DNA from: Dinghuibacter silviterrae
GTDB taxonomy: Bacteria > Bacteroidota > Bacteroidia > Chitinophagales > Chitinophagaceae
Direction: 5' to 3'
Assembly (NCBI RefSeq): GCF_004366355.1
Contig: NZ_SODV01000001.1
Span: forward strand, 2,232,001-2,296,000
DNA length: 64,000 nt
The notes beneath the pieces were generated by a model. The model worked only from the letters and a program-made list of their open reading frames with translations, made no database searches and was not told where the DNA came from. Position numbers and translations under genes: made by a program. Each line of letters begins with the position of its first letter. Position 1 is the stretch's first letter. Below, one piece after another: positions 8,966 to 16,150 of the stretch.

Positions 8966-8995
8966 TTTGATGTGTGAAAAAAAGGTGTAGCTTTA
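8966..8995 (+). promoter_or_regulatory. Promoter of the orphan membrane protein gene
   Basis: TTTG (8966-8969), 18 bases, then TAGCTTTA (8988-8995) resembles the Bacteroidota TTTG...TAnnTTTG promoter with one mismatch in the -7 box. It places transcription start near 9002 and supports ATG 9028 as the start codon. Confidence 0.5.
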
Positions 8996-9027
8996 CACGT
9001 TCTTTTCACCATCTAACAGTTGCAGTC

Positions 9028-9690
9028 ATGATTAAGGGGGAGCAGAAATATTCTATTGGGGTATTGGACGGATTTATAAACAACTGTATTTCTTTTGTTT
9101 TCTATTATCGACTCATCTTTGTTTTTCTGGCGCTTCTAGCGGTGTGTTTTTACGGCGTCCATGAATATAATGTTTCGGGAAAGGAGGATGCTTTAAAAAA
9201 TCTTTGTTTTGTCCTCACCGCGGGATCCATCGTTATCGGGATATTTTATAGCATTCTGAACTATGAGAAGAACCATCAGAAAATCAAGAACGACGAAGAT
9301 ATATCGAAGCTTACAAACGCATTTAATGCGGCCTTTGAGTGGACGAAGCCTACGATGGTGGAAAATTTAAAGATTACAAAAAAAATGCATAACGAGCATA
9401 AGCACCTGTGCGACCAAAATAAATCGAAGGAGTTTTTTGATATACTTGAGAAAAATGAAGAGGCACGTTCTGCGTTGGTATCCATACTGAATTATCTGGA
9501 ACTTCTGGCTATCGGTATTGAAGAAGAGGTCCTCGACGAGAAAATGATCAAAAGATATTTCAAGTCAATGTTTTTTAGGTACCATGCCAACTATGAGTTT
9601 TATATAAAGTACAGGCGAAAGGTTCACCATAGCCCCACTTCCTGGGAGTATTTCACCAATTTGGCGGAGAAGTGGAATAGGGAAAATTAA
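9028..9690 (+). CDS. Membrane protein of unknown function, AT-rich
   Basis: A 220-residue protein with two membrane segments near the N-terminus (roughly residues 17-39, FYYRLIFVFLALLAVCFY, and 53-72) and a long charged helical cytoplasmic part rich in Lys, Glu and Asn. I do not recognise a catalytic motif; the layout resembles small two-helix proteins often found in accessory DNA. The start at ATG 9028 is preferred over GTG 8974 because a promoter-like box lies at 8988-8995. Base composition and codon use are clearly more AT-rich than every neighbour, which suggests recent acquisition. A terminator follows at 9799-9822. Confidence 0.6.
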   Translation: MIKGEQKYSIGVLDGFINNCISFVFYYRLIFVFLALLAVCFYGVHEYNVSGKEDALKNLCFVLTAGSIVIGIFYSILNYEKNHQKIKNDEDISKLTNAFNAAFEWTKPTMVENLKITKKMHNEHKHLCDQNKSKEFFDILEKNEEARSALVSILNYLELLAIGIEEEVLDEKMIKRYFKSMFFRYHANYEFYIKYRRKVHHSPTSWEYFTNLAEKWNREN

Positions 9691-9798
9691 CTTGTTTGGC
9701 ACAGCCTATTAAACTATTTTTATAACGACTCAATTAAACACTGATGAAATTTATTAAAGACGCCTCCGACTGGTAGAATGCATAAAGCATATTATAAC

Positions 9799-9822
9799 GG
9801 GCCCCGATAGGGGCCCTTTTTT
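9799..9822 (+). terminator. Rho-independent terminator between convergent genes
   Basis: GGGCCCC (9799-9805), loop GATA, GGGGCCC (9810-9816), then six T (9817-9822). It ends the plus-strand transcript; the last T residues overlap the stop codon of cobA on the other strand. Confidence 0.9.
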
Positions 9823-10582
9823 ATTGCGCTAACCCCGCCACCGCCCCAATAATAATAATCGCCGGATGCGTCAACCCCGCAGACGCAGCCAGCAAAGGCA
9901 GATCCCGGACAAGGCCGAGCGCCTTCTTGCGCGAAGGCAGCGACGCGTGCTGGATGATGGCCGCCGCCGTATCGCCCCGGCCTTCGGACACATAGACCGC
10001 GGCGATCTCTGTGAGTTTTTTCATACCCATATAAACGACAACGGTGGCGCGGGAGGCGAGCGCAAGCCGGAGGTCGTGGGAGAGGGTCCCGTCCTTTTTG
10101 GTACCGGTGACGATCCAGACGCTTTCGGCGAGGTCGCGGTGGGTGAGGGGGATGTCTTCCAGACCGGCGGCCTGCATGCTGGTGATACCGGGGATGTAGC
10201 TGGCGGGGATGCCGTGGGCGCGCGCAAACTGAATCTCTTCCATGCCGCGGCCGAAGATGAAGGGGTCGCCGCCTTTGAGGCGGACGACGCAGCGGCCGGC
10301 GGCGAGGCTGGGGCCAGGGCCGCCGCCGGCCCTGTCGGACGTATCGCCGGATGGCAAAGCCTTTTCCAGTATCAACCGGTGGATCTCCTCCTGCGGCGTA
10401 TACTCCCCGTATGGTTTTTTCCCAACATATATTTTCTCGCAATCCCCGGGTGCGTAGGCGAGCAGGTCGCGGTTGATGAGGTTATCGTACAATATGACGC
10501 GCGCACGTGCGAGGGCTTTTTGCGCCTTAAGGGTGATCAATTCAGGGTCTCCAGGGCCTGCGCCGACGACGATCAATTCCAT
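9821..10582 (-). CDS. cobA: Uroporphyrinogen-III C-methyltransferase
   Basis: A 253-residue SAM-dependent methyltransferase that converts uroporphyrinogen III to precorrin-2, the first step to the siroheme needed by NirB. Motifs: GAGPGDPELITLKA (8-20), VVRLKGGDPFIFGRG (99-112), PGITSMQAA and the late TGTKKDG region. ATG 10582 (MELIVVGAGPGD) is chosen; an upstream TTG at 10615 adds only unconserved residues. A Gly/Ala/Pro-rich stretch at residues 77-95 (DNA 10298-10354) interrupts the usual join between EKAL and GRCVV. Divergent from nirB across 188 bases. It is the lone methyltransferase; no dehydrogenase/chelatase domain is fused and none is in the window. Confidence 0.9.
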   Translation of the reverse strand: MELIVVGAGPGDPELITLKAQKALARARVILYDNLINRDLLAYAPGDCEKIYVGKKPYGEYTPQEEIHRLILEKALPSGDTSDRAGGGPGPSLAAGRCVVRLKGGDPFIFGRGMEEIQFARAHGIPASYIPGITSMQAAGLEDIPLTHRDLAESVWIVTGTKKDGTLSHDLRLALASRATVVVYMGMKKLTEIAAVYVSEGRGDTAAAIIQHASLPSRKKALGLVRDLPLLAASAGLTHPAIIIIGAVAGLAQ

Positions 10583-10699
10583 ATTATTAAAAGTTATATA
10601 TAATGTTTTTGACAAACTTGATGTAAAAATATGGGCATAACTATGATTTATTTCAAGATAATGGCGTAATATTACATAAGGGATAAAGATTATTAAAAA
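10583..10699. promoter_or_regulatory. Divergent cobA/nirB control region
   Basis: AT-rich spacer between cobA and the nirB leader. It holds the perfect palindrome GTAATATTAC (10666-10675) and CTTGA/TCAAG half-sites about 30 bases apart. On the minus strand TAACTTTT with an upstream TTTG is a possible cobA promoter. The FNR-like regulator encoded nearby is a candidate binder. All site roles are inferred. Confidence 0.35.
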
Positions 10700-10767
10700 G
10701 CAAATATGATCGGGTCGCAGCCATCATATTTGCGTTTATCCCGGTAAAATCGCTTGATTAACTTAAA
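10700..10767 (+). promoter_or_regulatory. nirB leader: GTCGCAG-loop hairpin plus conserved pre-start element
   Basis: GCAAATATGAT (10700-10710) pairs perfectly with ATCATATTTGC (10723-10733). Inside, GG and CC close the loop GTCGCAG (10714-10720). After 26 bases comes AAATCGCTTGA, TT, AACTTAAA (10747-10767), ending 3 bases before the ATG. The same loop and the same downstream element, matching at 19 of 21 positions, precede the porin gene at 14551-14610, where the stem has a different sequence. A conserved loop on unlike paired stems is what a structured regulatory RNA would show. I do not recognise the family. No T-run follows the hairpin, so it is not a simple terminator. Confidence 0.65.
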
Positions 10768-10770
10768 CTT

Positions 10771-13281
10771 ATGTCCATGGCAGCGTCCGCTTTGCCTATC
10801 GTGGCTGTGATTGGAAACGGGATGGTCGGTTACAAATTCTGTGAAAAGATGGTTTCCCGTTCGGCCCCCTTTCAGTTGGTTGTTTTTGGGGAAGAGACCA
10901 GGGTGGCCTATGACCGGGTTCACCTGAGCGCTTATTTCGACGGCAAAACGGCCGACGACCTGTACATGGCTCCTCCGGGCTGGTATGCCGAAAACGGGGT
11001 GACACTCTATACGGGGGATCCCATCGTTACCATCGACAGGGAGAAAAAAATACTGCATTCGTTCAAGGGTCTTACACAAAAATACGATTACCTGGTGCTG
11101 GCCACCGGATCTTCTGCTTTTGTGCCGAATATTCCGGGGGTGGATAAGGAAGGTGTTTTTGTCTACCGCACCCTGGAGGACCTGGATATGATCAAGGCCT
11201 ACGCCCGGAAGGCGACCAAGGGAGCCGTGCTGGGCGGTGGGCTGTTGGGGCTGGAGGCGGCCAAGGCGCTCCTGGACCTGGGGATGGAAGAAACCCATGT
11301 TGTCGAGTTTGCGCCCCGGTTGATGCCGCGGCAGATCGACGCGGGGGGAAGTGCCCGGTTGCAACACCGGCTGGAGGCTTTGGGGCTGAAGGTCCATCTG
11401 AACAAACAGACGGCAGGGATCAAAGGGGAGCACAGGATTGAGGGGCTTTCTTATGCTGACGGCACTGCCCTGGATGTGGACATGTTGGTGATCTCCGCGG
11501 GGATCCGGCCCAGGGACGAGCTCGCCCGTCATGCGGGTTTGATGATCGGACCCAGAGGAGGGATCCTGGTGGACGACCGGATGAAGACGAGTGACCAGTA
11601 TATCTATGCCATCGGCGAATGCGTTTTGCACAATGACATGATCTACGGTCTTGTGGCGCCGGGCTACGAGATGGCGGATGTGGTGGCTTCCCGGTTGTGT
11701 GGCAGCCCCAAACGGTTTAGCACCTTCGACATGAGTACCAAGCTCAAGCTCATCGGCGTAGACGTGGCCAGCTTTGGCGACCCCTTTGCCGAAGGTCCGA
11801 ATGTAAAGGCGCTGACGTACGAGGATACATACACCGGTGTGTACAAACGCATCAACATCACAAAGGACGGCAAGCAGTTGTTAGGGGGTATCCTGGTGGG
11901 CGATGCGGAGGCCTATAATATACTATTGCAAACGACGGTCAACAAGATCGCCCTGCCGCCCAATCCCGAAGACCTCATTCTCGGCGCCCGGGGCGGCGCC
12001 GGCGGGGAAGGTATGAACATCATGGACCTGCCCGACGATGCGATTATTTGTTCCTGCGAAGGGGTGACCAAGTCCAGTATATGCGGTGCCGTACGCGAAA
12101 AGGGAGTCACGACGATCGACGCGATGAAGAAGTGCACCAAGGCGGGCACCGGCTGCGGAGGGTGCGTGCCCATGGTCAAGGATCTGCTGACCGGCACCAT
12201 GAAGGCCGAGGGGATGTATGTAAAAACAACGCTTTGCGAACACTTTGACTATTCCCGCCAGGAACTCCTGGATCTGGTCCGGCTGAACGAGGTCAAGACC
12301 TACGACGAGGTCCTGGATCAGTTTGGGCGAGGGGACGGGTGTGAGGTGTGTAAACCGGCGGTGGCCTCGATCCTGGCCAGTCTTTGGAACGACCTTATCC
12401 TGAAAGAGGACACCATACAGGACAGCAACGACCGCTTTCTGGCCAACATACAAAAGGGCGGGACTTATTCGGTGGTGCCCCGTATACCTGGGGGGGAGAT
12501 CACCCCGGAAAAGCTGATCGCCATCGGGCAGGTGGCCCAGAAGTATGGATTATACACCAAGATCACGGGCGGCCAGCGCATCGACCTTTTTGGCGCGCAC
12601 CTGGATGACCTGCCCGAGATCTGGAGCGAGCTCATCGAAGCCGGTTTTGAAAGCGGGCACGCTTACGGCAAAGCCCTGCGGACGGTCAAAAGCTGTGTGG
12701 GCAGTACCTGGTGCCGGTTTGGCCTGCACGACAGTGTAAGCTTTGCGATCGAGATCGAAAACCGCTATAAAGGGTTGAGGGCGCCGCACAAGCTCAAAGG
12801 GGGCGTGTCGGGTTGTATCCGCGAGTGTGCCGAGGCCAGGGGCAAGGACTTTGGCATCATCGCCACCGAAAAAGGCTGGAACCTGTATGTCTGCGGGAAC
12901 GGTGGCTCGAAACCCGCCCACGCGCAGCTCCTCGCGGCGGATGTCGACAAGGAGACCTGTGTGCGTTACCTGGACCGTTTCCTGATGTTTTATATCCGCA
13001 CGGCCGACCCGCTCACGCGTACGTCGACCTGGCTCTCCAAGATGGACGGCGGGATGGCCTACCTGCGCAATGTCGTCGTGAACGACAGCCTTGGTATAGG
13101 GGCGGAGCTCGAAGAGGCCATGGCGCGGCACGTCGCGACCTACCAGTGCGAATGGAAGGCTGCTATCGAGGACGTCAATATGCGCAAGCGGTTTACCCAC
13201 TTTGTCAATGCCCCTGGAGAAAAAGATCCCACGGTGGCCCTGGTGCCCTTGCGGGAGCAGGTCCGGGCCAAAGAGTGGTAG
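10771..13281 (+). CDS. nirB: Nitrite reductase [NAD(P)H], large subunit
   Basis: An 836-residue enzyme reducing nitrite to ammonium with NAD(P)H, FAD, iron-sulfur and siroheme. Order: FAD/NAD-binding domains (about 8-310; VIGNGMVG, and VLGGGLLGLEAA near 152), BFD-like [2Fe-2S] domain (about 428-475; CSCEGVT and GTGCGGC), a second cysteine pair (GCEVC, about 530), a sulfite/nitrite-reductase ferredoxin-like half domain (about 555-620), and the siroheme/[4Fe-4S] domain with ligands Cys642, Cys648, Cys682 and Cys686. Length is normal. ATG 10771 directly follows the conserved leader element; ATG 10777 is an alternative. nirD follows after 42 bases; siroheme would come from the divergent cobA pathway. 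Confidence 0.95.
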   Translation: MSMAASALPIVAVIGNGMVGYKFCEKMVSRSAPFQLVVFGEETRVAYDRVHLSAYFDGKTADDLYMAPPGWYAENGVTLYTGDPIVTIDREKKILHSFKGLTQKYDYLVLATGSSAFVPNIPGVDKEGVFVYRTLEDLDMIKAYARKATKGAVLGGGLLGLEAAKALLDLGMEETHVVEFAPRLMPRQIDAGGSARLQHRLEALGLKVHLNKQTAGIKGEHRIEGLSYADGTALDVDMLVISAGIRPRDELARHAGLMIGPRGGILVDDRMKTSDQYIYAIGECVLHNDMIYGLVAPGYEMADVVASRLCGSPKRFSTFDMSTKLKLIGVDVASFGDPFAEGPNVKALTYEDTYTGVYKRINITKDGKQLLGGILVGDAEAYNILLQTTVNKIALPPNPEDLILGARGGAGGEGMNIMDLPDDAIICSCEGVTKSSICGAVREKGVTTIDAMKKCTKAGTGCGGCVPMVKDLLTGTMKAEGMYVKTTLCEHFDYSRQELLDLVRLNEVKTYDEVLDQFGRGDGCEVCKPAVASILASLWNDLILKEDTIQDSNDRFLANIQKGGTYSVVPRIPGGEITPEKLIAIGQVAQKYGLYTKITGGQRIDLFGAHLDDLPEIWSELIEAGFESGHAYGKALRTVKSCVGSTWCRFGLHDSVSFAIEIENRYKGLRAPHKLKGGVSGCIRECAEARGKDFGIIATEKGWNLYVCGNGGSKPAHAQLLAADVDKETCVRYLDRFLMFYIRTADPLTRTSTWLSKMDGGMAYLRNVVVNDSLGIGAELEEAMARHVATYQCEWKAAIEDVNMRKRFTHFVNAPGEKDPTVALVPLREQVRAKEW

Positions 13282-13323
13282 CCCGCGGTTCACACAAAGG
13301 AATGGTCATTTAAAAGATACGTT

Positions 13324-13683
13324 ATGGAAATACTGTCAGCGACGCGTTGGTTGTACGCCTGCCGTACGGAAGACGTACCCCAAAATGGGGGCGCCTGTGT
13401 CAAACTGGAAGATACCCAGATTGCGATTTTCAATTTTACGCGCCGGGGGGAATGGTATGCCACGGATAACATGTGTCCTCACAAACAACAAATGGTGTTG
13501 TCCAGGGGGATGATCGGGAGTTCGGGGCACGACTGTGAACCGAAGGTGGCCTGTCCCTTTCACAAAAAGACGTTTTCCCTGGTGAACGGGGAATGCCTGG
13601 ATGGGGAACCCTACAGCATCCGCACCTATCCGGTCAGGGTAGAAGACGATAAGATTTATATAGGAATAGACGGGGAGGAATAA
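13324..13683 (+). CDS. nirD: Nitrite reductase small subunit, Rieske-type
   Basis: A 119-residue Rieske-fold protein, partner of NirB. Unlike many NirD proteins it keeps both ligand pairs of a [2Fe-2S] Rieske cluster: CPH (about residues 52-54) and CPFH (about 77-80), so it may be redox-active. Begins 42 bases after nirB, probably the same transcript. Its last 28 bases overlap the 3' end of the convergent Crp/Fnr gene. Confidence 0.9.
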   Translation: MEILSATRWLYACRTEDVPQNGGACVKLEDTQIAIFNFTRRGEWYATDNMCPHKQQMVLSRGMIGSSGHDCEPKVACPFHKKTFSLVNGECLDGEPYSIRTYPVRVEDDKIYIGIDGEE

Positions 13684-14372
13684 GGTTCTTCTTTGGTCAG
13701 CAGCCCCAGCCGGACGGGGTCCAGGATACGGATGTCCTTCCCGGTGACGGCGACGATACGGTCTTTGACAAGTTCATTCATGATCCGAAACACAGTTTCG
13801 TAGGTAGTGCCGGTAAAGGACGCGAGGTCCTGCCGGCTCAGGGTAAAACCGATGGCCCGGTCGGGCGTCGTTCCGAATTTATCCCTCAAGGCCAGGAGGG
13901 CCTGGGCCACGCGGCCCTTGACCTGCATGTGCGCCAGGTTGCGCATCCGTTTCTCCGACTCCTGGAGCTCCTCGGCAAAAAACTGGAGCAGCCGGTAGAT
14001 AAACGGATAGTTGGTGCGCAGGCTGGCGTTCAGGAAATCCAGGTCGATATAACAAACGACCACGGGCGCCAGGGCGGTGGCCGAGATAGGGTATACGGAA
14101 TCCTTACCAAGGCCGCGGTGCCCAAACACATCTCCCGCGGCGGCAAAGCGAATGATCAGCTCCTTGTCCTGGTCCCACTTCTTATGCACTTTCACCACCC
14201 CGCTGTTGACAAAATAGATACCGGTCACAGGATCCCCCTCGCGAAAAATCGTTTCGCCTTTCCGGAATTCGAAGTTTTTCCGATGGGCGGCGATGGCAGG
14301 ACTCCATTCCGGCAGACAGTTTTTGCACAGAAAGCAGCTACTCAGGTCACACGTATGTTTATTTTTCTTCAT
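13656..14372 (-). CDS. Crp/Fnr-family regulator with N-terminal cysteine cluster
   Basis: A 238-residue regulator: N-terminal cysteines C8, C13, C16 and C19 (CDLSSCFLCKNC), a cyclic-nucleotide-type beta-roll (about 30-145), a dimer helix, and a C-terminal winged helix (about 170-225). The recognition helix has ETVFR, keeping the Glu and Arg that FNR uses to read TTGA half-sites. The cysteine cluster suggests an iron-sulfur or redox sensor as in FNR, but spacing differs from E. coli FNR. It lies convergent with nirD, between the two nitrate transcription units, so it is the likely local regulator. A TATTTTTC box at 14387-14394 on the minus strand may be its promoter. Confidence 0.88.
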   Translation of the reverse strand: MKKNKHTCDLSSCFLCKNCLPEWSPAIAAHRKNFEFRKGETIFREGDPVTGIYFVNSGVVKVHKKWDQDKELIIRFAAAGDVFGHRGLGKDSVYPISATALAPVVVCYIDLDFLNASLRTNYPFIYRLLQFFAEELQESEKRMRNLAHMQVKGRVAQALLALRDKFGTTPDRAIGFTLSRQDLASFTGTTYETVFRIMNELVKDRIVAVTGKDIRILDPVRLGLLTKEEPYSSPSIPI

Positions 14373-14550
14373 TTAAATATTTATTGGAAAAATAGGTAAA
14401 ATATTGAATGGTTTCTCGTATTTTTATAACATACGATAGGTTTATAGGTCGTTTTTAGCGGTTGCTTGCTATAATTTCATTAAATGTGTAAATAAATTAA
14501 TATGAAGTAACCCACCAAGACTGACAAAAACTAACGCACAAAACAAAGAA
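14373..14550. promoter_or_regulatory. AT-rich spacer between regulator and porin gene
   Basis: Holds the regulator's probable promoter (TATTTTTC, minus strand, 14387-14394) and the unmapped promoter of the porin transcript. No reading frame or repeat is supported here. Confidence 0.35.
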
Positions 14551-14610
14551 CCCCGCCAGGAGTCGCAGTCCATGACGGGGTGACGTTTCAAATCGCTTGA
14601 ACAACTTAAA
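14551..14610 (+). promoter_or_regulatory. Porin leader: second copy of the GTCGCAG-loop hairpin and pre-start element
   Basis: CCCCGCCA (14551-14558) pairs with TGACGGGG (14573-14580) with one mismatch; inside, GGA and TCC close the loop GTCGCAG (14562-14568). After 21 bases comes AAATCGCTTGA, AC, AACTTAAA (14590-14610), 9 bases before the ATG at 14620. The loop and the 21-base element match the nirB leader, while the outer stem is GC-rich here and AT-rich there. No T-run follows. Confidence 0.65.
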
Positions 14611-14619
14611 ACCATTCAA

Positions 14620-16146
14620 ATGTATCGAAAACTGTTTGAAAAAACGGGTTGGTACGTCATTTTGTTCTTCTCCGGGGCTCTGACTACACGCGCACAGGCG
14701 CAGCTTTTGATCAGCGGTCAGCTCAGGGACCGGGCAGAATACAGGGACGGTACCGGCACGCTTCTCCCGCTTACCTCCACGCCTTCCATCTTTATCTCCC
14801 AAAGGGCACGGTTATCGCTTGATTATCAATCTACTCATCTCCGTTTTCACACCTCCGTCCAGGACGTCAGGGTGTGGGGACAAGACGCCTCCAGCATCGA
14901 CAATGCCGATGGCACCAAATTTCAGGTTTACGAGGCCTGGGCCGAGCTGGTCTTATCCAACCGGAAGGACTCCGCCTTTAAAAAATCTTTTACCAATTAC
15001 TTAGGTATCCGGATCGGCCGGCAGGAACTGGTCTATGACGACGGACGGCTGCTGGGAAACCTCGACTGGTTGCAACAGGCCCGGCACCATGACGCTGCGG
15101 TACTTCGCTGGAAACCAGGTGCCTGGCAGGTGGACCTGGGCGGCGCCTTCAACCAGAATTCGGATGCCTGGAACTATAACGGGACCTACTATACACCCGC
15201 CAACGTATTACCGTATGTAAAGGACAGCAAAGGAAACCTGACGACGACGCCCGCGGGGTTTATCCCCCTGGTCAATGCGGCGGGGTTGAGTTCTCCCACG
15301 GGTAGCCCGGCGGAGGTGGCCTCTCCGTCCACCAACGGTCAGTACCAGGATTATAAGGCGCTGCAATTTCTGTATGTCGCCCACCCCATCGGGGAAGCAC
15401 GGTTGAGCTACCTTTTGGTGGCCGACCAGTTCGGGAAGTACAGCAACGACTCCGTCCGCAATATCGTAGGAACAGACACGGGCTATGTTTACGGAAAACA
15501 TTTTAACCACGCAGGCGTCAATGCCCGTTATACGACCGGGTTATACCTCACAGCCCCGTTTGGGTCCGCCTGGCAGTTGATCGCGGGCGCGTATTACCAG
15601 GGCGGGAAAGACCGGGACGGTTTGACCATGCAAGCGTATATGACGACGTTGTCGCTGACCTACAAACCGACGGCCTTCTCCTTTACCGCGGGTTGGGACG
15701 TGCTGTCAGGGAACAACGCGTACTCGACGTCCACGGACAATCACCGTTTCGACCCGCTGTATGGATCGCCGCACGGCGTCCATGGCGCTATGGATTATTT
15801 CTATGCAGGCACGGGCTCGCCTACGGGTGGGTTGAGCGATGCCTACTTTAAAATAAAATATACGGCCACGAGGCTGACGACGGGGTTGGACTATCGGTAT
15901 TTCTCCCTGGCCGGCAGCCAAAAGGATACGAAAGGAAAGTCTGTGGACAAATACCTGGGGAGCGAGCTCGACTGGATCACCTCCTATAACCTCGCACCTT
16001 CGGTCAACATTACGTTGGGGCTTTGTACCATGGCGGCGACGCCCAGCATGGCGTATGCCAAGGCCATCACCCCGGGGACTGCCCGGCTGAATGCCTACTG
16101 GAGCTACCTCCAGGTCAACATCACCCCGGACCTCTTTAAAAAATAA
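14620..16146 (+). CDS. Outer-membrane porin, alginate-export family (probably nitrate/nitrite)
   Basis: A 508-residue protein with a signal peptide (hydrophobic residues about 10-27, cleavage near TRAQAQ) and the alternating pattern of a beta-barrel. LRIGRQELVYDDGRLLGNLDWLQQ-type sequence (near 125-150) is characteristic of the alginate-export porin family. It precedes narK by 4 bases, so it most likely admits nitrate or nitrite through the outer membrane. It has the same leader hairpin as nirB. Substrate is inferred from context. Confidence 0.85.
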   Translation: MYRKLFEKTGWYVILFFSGALTTRAQAQLLISGQLRDRAEYRDGTGTLLPLTSTPSIFISQRARLSLDYQSTHLRFHTSVQDVRVWGQDASSIDNADGTKFQVYEAWAELVLSNRKDSAFKKSFTNYLGIRIGRQELVYDDGRLLGNLDWLQQARHHDAAVLRWKPGAWQVDLGGAFNQNSDAWNYNGTYYTPANVLPYVKDSKGNLTTTPAGFIPLVNAAGLSSPTGSPAEVASPSTNGQYQDYKALQFLYVAHPIGEARLSYLLVADQFGKYSNDSVRNIVGTDTGYVYGKHFNHAGVNARYTTGLYLTAPFGSAWQLIAGAYYQGGKDRDGLTMQAYMTTLSLTYKPTAFSFTAGWDVLSGNNAYSTSTDNHRFDPLYGSPHGVHGAMDYFYAGTGSPTGGLSDAYFKIKYTATRLTTGLDYRYFSLAGSQKDTKGKSVDKYLGSELDWITSYNLAPSVNITLGLCTMAATPSMAYAKAITPGTARLNAYWSYLQVNITPDLFKK

Positions 16147-16150
16147 GAAG

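Noticed and set aside
9691-9798. tRNA or small RNA gene in the AT-rich spacer
   Set aside because: No cloverleaf or conserved tRNA boxes; only a small ATGC/GCAT hairpin before the terminator.
9792-10442. 216-residue ORF overlapping cobA in another frame
   Set aside because: Arg/Pro-rich out-of-frame reading of the GC-rich cobA insertion; cobA has full family motifs.
10700-10733. nirB leader hairpin as a terminator
   Set aside because: No T-run follows the stem (GTTTATCCC), so it does not fit rho-independent termination on the plus strand.
10700-14610. ANTAR/NasR-type double hairpin leader
   Set aside because: Loops are seven bases and do not show the hexaloop with A at position 1 and G at position 4; only one robust hairpin is present per leader and no ANTAR gene is in the window.
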